A stretch of 5,964 nt of DNA, taken from Veillonella sp. AM51-8BH (GTDB lineage Bacteria > Bacillota > Negativicutes > Veillonellales > Veillonellaceae). A model generated the notes under the pieces. It ran no database searches, was not told where the DNA came from, and worked only from the letters and a program-made list of their open reading frames with translations. The position numbers and the translations under genes are program-made. This document shows, in pieces, positions 1 through 5,857 of the stretch (its first letter is position 1; every line of letters begins with the position of its first letter). The stretch spans positions 1-5,964 of the forward strand of contig NZ_QSDY01000090.1 in the NCBI RefSeq assembly GCF_003463825.1, given 5' to 3'.

Positions 1-20
1 ATATTATTCTATAACTAAAT

Positions 21-52
21 ATGTACACTAGAGAAGTACATCAAGTGTACAT
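21..52. repeat. Inverted repeat, 9-bp perfect arms
   Basis: ATGTACACT at 21-29 is the exact reverse complement of AGTGTACAT at 44-52, with a 14-nt spacer that holds a further GTACAT (36-41). It could be an operator for a dimeric regulator or a weak RNA hairpin. No T-tract follows, so it is not an intrinsic terminator. Its function is unknown. Confidence 0.5.
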
Positions 53-283
53 TCAGAATAGACAAAATAATCCATATGTGAAGAAAAGTTCATGATGATA
101 AATTAGAAATAAACTGTGAAATTTAGTTGTTGAAAAGATGAATGATGAAATTGAAAAAAGATGGACCGATTTCTCAATTAATTATTTTAAATGATAATGC
201 AGGTATAACATTTCTCGCCTACCCTATTTTGTGTTACGCAGGTCCTATATTTTTGGTTTGTAAATGAGAATAAATTGAGAATG

Positions 284-292
284 TGCTATAAT
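284..292 (+). promoter_or_regulatory. Possible extended -10 promoter element
   Basis: TGCTATAAT at 284-292 combines a TG extended -10 motif with a perfect TATAAT hexamer. No good -35 lies 16-18 nt upstream, as is tolerated for extended -10 promoters. Two TGAGAAT copies (265-271 and 276-282), 11 nt apart, sit just upstream. Transcription would run toward rsmG with a leader of about 260 nt. The region is AT-rich, so a chance match is quite possible. Confidence 0.3.
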
Positions 293-444
293 ATAAAGAA
301 AAATGACTTAAATATTTCGCTTATATGGTCGTTTTATTAGTTTCTATATATAATTTATATAAATAGATTAAAAAAGCCATAGAACGCAAATTTCTGAGTT
401 TTATAGGGTTTGAAATAAGAAATACTATTCTACTATCTTATATA

Positions 445-483
445 TTGATGATTACTTGGATTTGTTTATATGATGTATCATAT
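445..483 (+). promoter_or_regulatory. Candidate rsmG promoter overlapped by a palindrome
   Basis: TTGATG (445-450) and TATGAT (469-474) are separated by 18 nt, with 4/6 and 5/6 matches to the sigma-70 hexamers. The -10 lies inside a perfect 7-2-7 palindrome, ATATGAT-GT-ATCATAT (468-483), which could be an operator. The start codon of rsmG is about 85 nt downstream. In sequence this AT-rich such matches arise by chance, so confidence is low. Confidence 0.3.
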
Positions 484-558
484 GACATGAGATTTTCTAA
501 CTATGTGTCGTTTACTTTCACTATCATATAAATATCTGATAATTTATTAGGAGTACTT

Positions 559-1311
559 ATGAAAGAGAAATACGATGTGCCTATCGCACCTGAGTCTGAA
601 TTTGTTTCATACATGATGGAGCAAATGAGCCAATTTGGTCTGCCCTGTACGGAAGAGCAGGCGAAAGACTTTTACGTATACTATGCGCGCATGATTGAAA
701 CAAATAAATACCTCAACCTTACGGGCATCACAGATATGAAAGAGGTTGTAGTAAAGCATATGATCGACTCTCTCTCCTGCTATGACTCAAATATCATTAA
801 ATCCGGCATGTCTATCATCGATGTTGGCACTGGCGCTGGTTTTCCTGGTATTCCGTTGGCAATCTATGACCGTAGCCTTAAGGTTACGCTCTTTGACTCT
901 TTGAAAAAACGTCTTACCTTTCTAGAATCTATTATGGATGAGCTAAATTTGACGAATTGTACGACCTTACATGGCCGTGCCGAGGATCTTAGTCATCAAG
1001 ATTACCGTGAAAGCTTCGATATTGCTACGAGCCGTGCAGTAGCACGTTTACCTATTCTCTTGGAATGGACTGTGCCCTACGTAAAAGAAGGTGGCTACGT
1101 GGTGGCTTTAAAAGGCGCTATCTATGAAGAAGAAGTGGGCGAATCTAACAAAGCGCTCAGTACACTAAAAGCTAAGCTTGAAGAAGTACGAACCGTTACT
1201 CTGCCAACCTTAGATGATAAACGAGCTATCCTTTACATCAAGAAAACAGGTAAAACACCTAAGCAATACCCACGTAAACCAAAAGAAATTAAAGACAAAC
1301 CGCTAGTGTAA
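559..1311 (+). CDS. rsmG: 16S rRNA (guanine527-N7)-methyltransferase RsmG (GidB)
   Basis: RsmG is a cytoplasmic SAM-dependent methyltransferase that makes m7G527 in the 530 loop of 16S rRNA; its loss is known to give low-level streptomycin resistance. The 250 residues have family hallmarks in order: NLT at 53-55 and HMIDSL at 67-72 in the N-terminal part, the SAM-binding motif DVGTGAGFPGIPLA (88-101), FDSLKKR (112-118), GRAEDL (139-144), SRAVA (158-162) and a late ALKG (183-186). The tail QYPRKP (236-241) resembles the basic C-terminus of Firmicutes homologues. Length fits the family (about 207 residues in E. coli, 239 in B. subtilis). The start is supported by TAGGAG at 548-553, 5 nt ahead of the ATG. 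In many bacteria this gene lies beside mnmG and parAB near oriC; here neither neighbour is in the window and the next gene is convergent metF. The gene looks intact. Confidence 0.96.
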   Translation: MKEKYDVPIAPESEFVSYMMEQMSQFGLPCTEEQAKDFYVYYARMIETNKYLNLTGITDMKEVVVKHMIDSLSCYDSNIIKSGMSIIDVGTGAGFPGIPLAIYDRSLKVTLFDSLKKRLTFLESIMDELNLTNCTTLHGRAEDLSHQDYRESFDIATSRAVARLPILLEWTVPYVKEGGYVVALKGAIYEEEVGESNKALSTLKAKLEEVRTVTLPTLDDKRAILYIKKTGKTPKQYPRKPKEIKDKPLV

Positions 1312-1376
1312 TCTTTAAAGGGGAATATAGTTGCTTGTAAGCACAATATAAACAAATATTATCCTATATAAATAAT

Positions 1377-1412
1377 AAGAGGATGCAAATCATAGATTTG
1401 CATCCTCTTTCT
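1377..1412. terminator. Bidirectional intrinsic terminator between rsmG and metF
   Basis: A perfect 15-bp stem (1377-1391 with 1395-1409) closes a 3-nt loop. On the + strand it is followed by TTTCTCTTT, and on the minus strand by TTATTATTTAT. It lies 65 nt after the rsmG stop and about 75 nt after the metF stop, as expected for a shared terminator of convergent transcripts. The tracts are U-rich but interrupted. The other bases of 1312-1483 hold nothing else I can identify. Confidence 0.85.
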
Positions 1413-1483
1413 CTTTCCCTAAGGTCGACTTAGCTCACTATGGAGGTCGAGGGAAAGGTATTCTATGTTAATCTTATAATGAC

Positions 1484-2341
1484 TTATACGTGGTCAATGA
1501 TATGTAATGTTGTATCGATATCGTTTAAAGGCATAATATGTACGCCTGCAGCGATTTTTTTGATTTGTTCCAATGTTTCGATAGCGATTTCTGTACCCGC
1601 TTCTTTGCCGCCCTTTTCTACGCGGTCTAGGATTTCTTGAGTAAGGTTGATCCCAGGCACTTTTTCGTGTAGGTATGTAGCCATTTTGAAGCTTTTAAGT
1701 GGAATCAAGCCAAGCATAATAGGTACATCGAATTCAGACATTGTATCGATGTAACGTTTTGCTTGTTCTAAATCATAAATCGGTTGTGTTTGAACGAAGT
1801 GCGCGCCATTTTGGATTTTGGCAGCTAGTTTTTGGCGTTCAATTTCTAAGTCTGGCGCACCAGGATTACCAGTAGCACCGATGTAGAAGCTTGTAGGTGC
1901 ATCTAAGTCGTTGCCTGCAAGGTCTTTGCCTGCATTCAGTGTTTTAGCAATGTTGAGCAAGCCCATACAGTCTACTTCAAATACAGATTGTGCAAATGGG
2001 TGGTCCCCATTATCTGGTTTGTCACCAGTAAGGGTTAAGATATTATTTACGCCAAGTGCTGCAGCACCAAGTAATTCGGATTGTAAACCGATGATGTTAC
2101 GGTCCCGGCATGTAAGGTGGAAGATAGTTTCAATGCCTTCGTTATGTTGTAACAAATAGGACAAGGAAATTGGGCTCATACGCATCTTGGACATAGGGCT
2201 GTCAGCGATGTTAATAGCATCTACTTTTCCTTTTAAACGCGCTGCTTGGTCAAATACCTTTTGAGCAGAACTGCTCTTTGGTGGGTCTAATTCAACAGTG
2301 ATAGTGAATTTCCCTTGTTGATGTTTCTCTCTTAATGTCAT
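1484..2341 (-). CDS. metF: 5,10-methylenetetrahydrofolate reductase
   Basis: MetF is a cytoplasmic FAD-dependent TIM-barrel enzyme that reduces 5,10-methylene-THF to 5-methyl-THF, the methyl donor for MetH. Numbering from the upstream ATG at 2344, TVELDPPKS (16-24) carries the conserved catalytic Glu (E19, like E28 of E. coli). HLTCRDRN (76-83) and LTGDKP (105-110, Asp like D120 of E. coli) are flavin/folate site motifs, and FVQTQPIYD (183-191) holds the conserved Gln and an aromatic residue. The 285-286 residues match single-domain bacterial MetF. Two ATGs are adjacent; AGAGG at 2348-2352 is only 3 nt from the first (2344) but 6 nt from the second (2341), so I prefer 2341. It is the last operon gene, 122 nt after metH, with a long hairpin in the gap. 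Annotators may choose the earlier ATG. Confidence 0.93.
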   Translation of the reverse strand: MTLREKHQQGKFTITVELDPPKSSSAQKVFDQAARLKGKVDAINIADSPMSKMRMSPISLSYLLQHNEGIETIFHLTCRDRNIIGLQSELLGAAALGVNNILTLTGDKPDNGDHPFAQSVFEVDCMGLLNIAKTLNAGKDLAGNDLDAPTSFYIGATGNPGAPDLEIERQKLAAKIQNGAHFVQTQPIYDLEQAKRYIDTMSEFDVPIMLGLIPLKSFKMATYLHEKVPGINLTQEILDRVEKGGKEAGTEIAIETLEQIKKIAAGVHIMPLNDIDTTLHIIDHV

Positions 2342-2364
2342 CATGTACCTCTTGATCTATACAT

Positions 2365-2442
2365 AAGGTGAAAGCTTATCTTGTTTAGTCTTTTAAGTGT
2401 TTTTCACCATCAAAATAAGTTTTTAAGATGAGCTTTCACCTT
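2365..2442 (-). repeat. Long intergenic hairpin between metH and metF
   Basis: Bases 2365-2376 pair perfectly with 2431-2442, and pairing continues inward to 2383/2424 with only G-U type pairs as irregularities, giving about 19 pairs around a 40-nt loop. On the metF-sense strand the 5' arm starts 24 nt after the metH stop and the 3' arm ends about 20 nt before the metF start. The loop has a second GGTGAAA copy (minus strand, about 2402-2408) that could pair with the same TTTCACC of the 3' arm. No U-tract follows on the minus strand, so a plain terminator is unlikely. It may be an mRNA-stability element, an attenuator or a dispersed palindrome. Confidence 0.7.
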
Positions 2443-2466
2443 GTTTTGTATCATGTAAATCAGAAA

Positions 2467-3624
2467 TTATTTTTCTAATGTCTCAAAGTAATCATTTGCG
2501 TGGTTAACGGCAGCGATACCGTCTTTAGCATAGATGTCTGCGCCCGCTTGGTCTGCGTAGTCTTGAGATACTACGGCACCACCAACCATGACCTTAGTTT
2601 TAAGGCCTGCAGCGCGGATAGCAGCGATAGTATTGTCGATTTGAGGCATTGTTGTAGTCATCAAGGAACAGATACCAACGAGAGCGGCTTTGTTGTCCTT
2701 AATAGCTTGAACGATGACTTCTGGATCAACGTCTTTGCCAAGGTCAACGATTTTGTAACCATTGTTTTCGAGTAAGGCTGCTACGATATTTTTACCTAAA
2801 TCGTGGATGTCGCCTTTAACGGTTGCCACAACAACTGTGCCTTTATCTAAGCTTTCACTAGCAGGAATGATTTCTTTAATTGTGTTGAAAGCAGCCTGCA
2901 TTGTTTCAGCAGCAAGCATTACTTGTGGCAAGAATAATTTACCAGAACCGAATTTATCCCCTACTACATTCATTGCTTCAGATAAGCCTTTTTTCGTAAT
3001 ATCCAATGGGTCCATGCCGTCAGCTAAGGCTTTTTTAACAAGCTCGACGATGGCTTCTTTTTCGCCTTGTTCTACACAAGTGCGGATATTCGCTAATGGA
3101 TCATTGCTGTCGAAGGATTTTTTCTCTGGACCTTTTGGAGCGGAGTTACCAGGAGCGCTTGATTCGTCTTCGTAGCCGTATTCTTTAATGAACTGAGCAG
3201 AACCTGGGTCCCAGCCTAATAGTGTTGTACTAGATACGAACGCTTTTTTAGCTGGATAATTTAATGGGTTCATAATCGGTGTTGTTAAGCCACATGCTAG
3301 AGCCATTGTTAAGAATTGGCCGTTCAAGTAAGGACGTTGAGGCATACCGAAGGAAATATTGGATAAGCCCATTACTGTTGGGAAGCCAAATTTCTCTTTA
3401 TATAACTGTAATGTACGCAATGTTTGACGTGCACTATCTTCACCACTAGCAAGTGTTAATACCAATGGGTCAAGTAATAAGTCGTGTGGTTGAAGCCCAT
3501 AGCCATAGGCACGATTTACGATGCTTTCAGCTAAAGCAACGCGGTCCTCTGCTTTTTCAGGAAGGTCACCACTAGATAATGGCAAGCAAAGTAATGCTGC
3601 ACCATAGCGTTTAGCCAATGGCAT
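2467..3624 (-). CDS. metH: MetH C-terminal fragment: rest of the pterin domain, cobalamin cap and B12 domain
   Basis: The 385-residue frame begins at an internal ATG, inside what should be the folate barrel. Residues 1 to about 150 complete that barrel, including LLLDPL (49-54) and GLSNISFG (86-93). An Asn/Ser/Pro-rich linker (about 152-172) precedes the helical cap (about 175-255, with GSGKLFLPQVMLAAE). The B12 domain has GDIHDLGKNI (271-280), where H274 is the lower axial cobalt ligand in the DxHxxG motif, then GICSLMTTT (317-325) and VGGA (347-350). It ends after the B12 domain with no activation module. No proper ribosome binding site precedes the ATG: the purine stretch GAAGAGGAG ends about 15 nt upstream, too far for efficient initiation. 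Independent translation is therefore doubtful, although termination-reinitiation is possible. Confidence 0.8.
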   Translation of the reverse strand: MPLAKRYGAALLCLPLSSGDLPEKAEDRVALAESIVNRAYGYGLQPHDLLLDPLVLTLASGEDSARQTLRTLQLYKEKFGFPTVMGLSNISFGMPQRPYLNGQFLTMALACGLTTPIMNPLNYPAKKAFVSSTTLLGWDPGSAQFIKEYGYEDESSAPGNSAPKGPEKKSFDSNDPLANIRTCVEQGEKEAIVELVKKALADGMDPLDITKKGLSEAMNVVGDKFGSGKLFLPQVMLAAETMQAAFNTIKEIIPASESLDKGTVVVATVKGDIHDLGKNIVAALLENNGYKIVDLGKDVDPEVIVQAIKDNKAALVGICSLMTTTMPQIDNTIAAIRAAGLKTKVMVGGAVVSQDYADQAGADIYAKDGIAAVNHANDYFETLEK

Positions 3625-3665
3625 AACGTGAGTGATGGACTCCTCTTCCCCATTTACGGAGTTGA

Positions 3666-3671
3666 TTAGGC
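3666..3671 (-). other. Apparent one-base deletion (frameshift site) in metH
   Basis: On the coding strand the reading GGC CGC GCC TAA TCA meets a stop at 3668-3666. One extra C at 3669-3670 gives GCC CTA ATC AAC TCC, restoring R-A-L-I-N-S and the long downstream frame. No X-XXY-YYZ slippery heptamer is present, so programmed -1 frameshifting is not supported. The missing base would lengthen a CC run to CCC, a type of change common in both sequencing error and slippage mutation. Confidence 0.85.
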
Positions 3672-4901
3672 GCGGCCTGGGTAGTTTTTAAGCGCTACTT
3701 CCATAGCTGCTGGATCCAATGTGTCGATAGACAATGGAGTTTCAACGAGCATGGATAATTCAAAGATAGCACGTTCCATCAATGGAGTTTGGTCCATACC
3801 AGCTACACCCATGTTTACGTCGAGGATGTCTGCACCCGCTTCTACTTGGTCTAACGCATCGCGTTTTACACGGATGAAAGAACCATCGCGTAATTCTTGG
3901 GCTAAAACTTTACGGCCTGTTGGGTTAATACGTTCACCAATGATAAGTGGTTTTGTATTGTGACCTAATTCTAACAATCTAGTACGGCTTGTAATGATTG
4001 TTTTAGGTTCAATATGAGCACGTTCTTTAGGTGTATGTGCTTTCACAGCTTCGGAAATAGATTGGATATGTGCCGGTGTTGTACCACAGCAACCACCTAC
4101 ATAGGTTGCACCTGCATCTACGATTGGAAGCATTAATGGGCCCATTTCTTCTGCTGTAAGTGGGAATACAGTTTGTTTGTTAATTAATTGAGGCATGCCT
4201 GCATTTGGTTGGCAGCTAATTGGCAAGTTTGTAACGCTAGCGATTTCCTCGATAAGTGGTGTGATTTGTTCAGGCCCAAGGGAACAGTTGATACCGATGA
4301 TATCTGCACCCATAGCCTCTACGATAGTAGTTGCAACTGCTGGTGGTGTACCTGTAATAGTACGGCCGTCTTCACTGAAAGAAAACTGACAGATGATTTG
4401 TACATCTTCTTTTGTCTTTCCTGCTGCTTCACGTGCATCAAGAGATGCTAATAAAGCGGCACGCATTTCTTGTACGTCGATGATGGTTTCAATGATAATG
4501 AAATCTACACCACCTTCGATCAATGCTTCAGCTTGTTCGCGGTATGTGTCATAAATAGAGTCAAAACTCATGTTGCCCAATGGTTGTAAGAAACGACCTG
4601 TAGGACCCATAGAACCAGCTACACGAGCAGATGGTTTAACCTCTGCAATAGCCTCTTTTGCTACCTTCACAGCGGCAATATTAATTTCTCTTACGCGATC
4701 TTGTAAGTCGTAATCTTCTAATTTAAGACCACAAGCACCGAATGTATTTGTAGTGATAACATCACTGCCGTGTTGTAAGTATTGAGCGTGAATATTCTTT
4801 ACTACTTCTGGTTTTTCTACGTTAAATAATTCTGGACAATAGCCCTCTTCTAAGCCTGCAGCTTGAAGCATTGTGCCCATAGCACCGTCAAATATATACA
4901 T
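3666..4901 (-). CDS. metH: MetH N-terminal fragment: homocysteine domain and half of the pterin domain
   Basis: This open frame (411 residues from 4901, 413 from the ATG at 4907) holds the complete homocysteine S-methyltransferase barrel. Numbering from 4907, FDGAMGTML (6-14) opens it, TTNTFGA (52-58) follows, and the three zinc-binding cysteines are C208 (in GINCSLGP) and C273/C274 (in GGCCGTTP). The folate domain starts with GERINPTGRK (324-333), DVNMG (363-367) and SIDT (393-396). It stops abruptly after NYPGRA, where the family expects an LINSVNGE-like strand, so the folate barrel is cut in half. Translated alone it could fold its zinc domain, but should not bind methyl-THF normally and lacks B12. 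It lies 48 nt downstream of the reactivation gene. Confidence 0.85.
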   Translation of the reverse strand: MYIFDGAMGTMLQAAGLEEGYCPELFNVEKPEVVKNIHAQYLQHGSDVITTNTFGACGLKLEDYDLQDRVREINIAAVKVAKEAIAEVKPSARVAGSMGPTGRFLQPLGNMSFDSIYDTYREQAEALIEGGVDFIIIETIIDVQEMRAALLASLDAREAAGKTKEDVQIICQFSFSEDGRTITGTPPAVATTIVEAMGADIIGINCSLGPEQITPLIEEIASVTNLPISCQPNAGMPQLINKQTVFPLTAEEMGPLMLPIVDAGATYVGGCCGTTPAHIQSISEAVKAHTPKERAHIEPKTIITSRTRLLELGHNTKPLIIGERINPTGRKVLAQELRDGSFIRVKRDALDQVEAGADILDVNMGVAGMDQTPLMERAIFELSMLVETPLSIDTLDPAAMEVALKNYPGRA

Positions 4902-4932
4902 AAACATCTTCCTTTATCATCCTAAAATTTAC

Positions 4933-4951
4933 AATGTTTCACGTGAACATT
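4933..4951. promoter_or_regulatory. parS-like ParB-binding site, one base short
   Basis: AATGTTTCACGTGAACATT (4933-4951, + strand) equals the perfect palindrome AATGTTTCACGTGAAACATT with one A missing. That palindrome contains the widely conserved chromosomal parS consensus TGTTTCACGTGAAACA. The central TTCACGTGAA is intact, and the minus strand keeps the full half-site CACGTGAAACA. It lies in the 48-nt gap between the reactivation gene and metH and overlaps the stop codon of the former. rsmG in the same window fits an origin-proximal position, where parS sites cluster. Loss of one base changes half-site spacing and may weaken or abolish ParB binding. Confidence 0.55.
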
Positions 4952-5717
4952 ATTCTGTTGGTTGGCCTTTCATAGTGATACCAGAGGCTTCAGCTGTTGT
5001 TTTGTTACAGCCCTCCTCGCCTTCGTTATTAGACGTTACAGTCGCCTTTTCTGGTAGTTTACGAGATGCACAATCCTTTTGGGAACAAGATGTGCAACCA
5101 CGTTTTGTTTTGATGTCTTCGTTAGCTGGCATCAAACCAATGATAGCTGTTACAGACTTACGTGGAAACAATAAATAGTTCTCTGTTACTTGTAAGCCAA
5201 TCATCTCTGTTTTGATGATTTTAGCTAGTTGTGGCTGAATTTCTAATGGCCAGTTACCATAGCCAGGGCTAAAGCGCCATGTTGGTTTATAGCCTTGTTT
5301 TTTAGCGATGGTATTGATAACTTCATTTACTTGATCTGCTACTTGTTCTACTGCTGTTGTAGCCGCTGCATCAAGTAACAAACCTACAGTGTAGTTACCT
5401 TGTTTGAATAACTGTTCACTGCGGATTTCTACATCTTCACCTACTGTCACGCCTAATACATAGACTTTTGTAGACTTTTCTAAGTGTTTTTCAATGATGG
5501 AACCTTCAATCTTAAGCGGTGGATTGCTCAAAACTGTCTTTGTTTCTGCATCATAATCGTATTCTTGATATACACCTTTAGGTGTAGCTAATAACTGAAT
5601 TTCTTTACATGCTTCATCCACATATTGTTGTGGAAAATCCTCTGCATGACGAAGTCCTGCGTATCGTTTTACTTCTGCTTTATCGATGGCAGGAAGCATT
5701 CCGTTATAAATGGGCAT
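4950..5717 (-). CDS. Stand-alone methionine synthase reactivation (activation-domain) protein
   Basis: The protein resembles the C-terminal SAM-binding activation domain of MetH, which remethylates oxidised cob(II)alamin using SAM and an electron donor. The key match is RFSPGYGNWPLEIQ (148-161), corresponding to the SAM-binding RxxPGYP-type motif of E. coli MetH. LLFPRKSVTAIIGL (182-195) corresponds to the later PxxSVSG-like element, and VLGVTVGEDVE (87-97) fits the fold. A similar free-standing reactivation protein is known next to MetH in Thermotoga maritima. The 255 residues include extra C-terminal sequence: a cysteine cluster CTSCSQKDC (C208, C211, C216) that could bind metal, then a polar tail (about 221-255) with C237. 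The start is well supported by AGGAGG at 5725-5730, 7 nt ahead of the ATG. It is the first operon gene, directly ahead of metH, which lacks this domain. No signal peptide is visible. Confidence 0.88.
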   Translation of the reverse strand: MPIYNGMLPAIDKAEVKRYAGLRHAEDFPQQYVDEACKEIQLLATPKGVYQEYDYDAETKTVLSNPPLKIEGSIIEKHLEKSTKVYVLGVTVGEDVEIRSEQLFKQGNYTVGLLLDAAATTAVEQVADQVNEVINTIAKKQGYKPTWRFSPGYGNWPLEIQPQLAKIIKTEMIGLQVTENYLLFPRKSVTAIIGLMPANEDIKTKRGCTSCSQKDCASRKLPEKATVTSNNEGEEGCNKTTAEASGITMKGQPTE

Positions 5718-5734
5718 GGAAACGCCTCCTCTTC

Positions 5735-5764
5735 AAAATAAAAAGCTCTGCGTATCCGTAGAGC
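5735..5764 (-). terminator. Terminator-like hairpin in the operon leader (possible attenuator)
   Basis: On the minus strand GCTCTACG-GATA-CGCAGAGC (5764-5745) forms a stem with one A-C mismatch and a 4-nt loop, followed at once by TTTTTATTTT (5744-5735). It lies downstream of the promoter and 5 nt before AGGAGG, so it would act on the operon's own transcript, as in attenuation. I see no ATG in the leader that could start a leader peptide. The mismatch makes it a moderate rather than strong terminator. Confidence 0.6.
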
Positions 5765-5790
5765 GTGTACTTAATCTTTAGTATATTGTA

Positions 5791-5834
5791 TATAGATCAG
5801 TTGAAACTTAAAATTTACTGATTTTATGTCTATA
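5791..5834 (-). ncRNA. Bulged leader hairpin of unknown class
   Basis: In the operon leader (minus strand) TATAGA (5834-5829) pairs with TCTATA (5796-5791), and TCAGT (5821-5817) with ACTGA (5801-5797). A 7-nt bulge, CATAAAA, lies on the 5' side and the hairpin loop has 15 nt. It precedes the terminator-like hairpin by about 26 nt. I find none of the conserved cores of S-box (SAM-I), cobalamin or T-box elements. It may be an expression platform or simply AT-rich chance pairing. Confidence 0.35.
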
Positions 5835-5857
5835 AATATAATTACTATCTAATTAAT

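Larger units (their letters stand above)
1..558. other. AT-rich intergenic region upstream of rsmG
   Basis: This stretch of more than 500 bases has no gene I can support. It is very AT-rich, with stops in all frames. The longest ATG frame I read by eye (142-267, + strand, 41 codons) has no good ribosome binding site and no recognisable family. The region contains a 9-bp inverted repeat at 21-52, an extended -10-like element at 284-292, motifs shared with the methionine operon promoter (240-250 and 265-283), and a palindrome at 468-483. I saw no DnaA-box cluster, tRNA or rRNA. Confidence 0.7.
2467..4901 (-). pseudogene. metH: B12-dependent methionine synthase, split by a one-base frameshift
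   Basis: MetH moves the methyl of 5-methyl-THF to homocysteine through methylcobalamin. Adding one C on the coding strand at about 3669 joins two open frames into one protein of 811-813 residues. The domain order is: homocysteine-binding barrel (about 1-290), pterin-binding barrel (about 310-575), cobalamin cap (about 600-685) and B12 Rossmann domain (about 690-813). There is no activation domain; the separate gene immediately upstream supplies it, a split arrangement known from Thermotoga maritima. The 15 residues lost between the halves, LINSVNGEEESITHV, read as normal family sequence. As written the gene cannot make a full-length protein. A sequencing or assembly error, a true recent mutation, or complementing halves are all possible. 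The start is ATG 4901, because AAAGGAAG (4908-4915) directly abuts the alternative ATG at 4907 but is 6 nt from 4901. Confidence 0.85.

Noticed and set aside
142..267. 41-codon + strand ORF in the left intergenic region
   Set aside because: It has no Shine-Dalgarno at suitable spacing and no recognisable family, and it lies in AT-rich DNA where short frames are common.
1440..1640. + strand ORF overlapping the end of metF, and similar frames opposite the metH and reactivation genes
   Set aside because: These are antisense shadows of clearly recognisable minus-strand genes, with no domain signal of their own.
2365..2442. Simple intrinsic terminator of metH
   Set aside because: No U-tract follows the hairpin on the minus strand, and metF lies directly downstream on the same strand; TTGTTTTG is present only on the opposite strand.
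3660..3675. Programmed -1 ribosomal frameshifting in metH
   Set aside because: The needed shift is -1, but the sequence before the stop (CGC GCC TAA) is not a slippery heptamer. A one-base deletion explains the break more simply.
5614..5622. DnaA box (TCATCCACA)
   Set aside because: It is a single site with one mismatch, inside a coding region; I saw no cluster in the intergenic DNA, so there is no evidence for oriC inside this window.
5718..5851. S-box (SAM-I), cobalamin or T-box element in the operon leader
   Set aside because: None of their conserved cores is present by eye, and the leader is too AT-rich and simple. Only an unclassified hairpin plus terminator can be supported.
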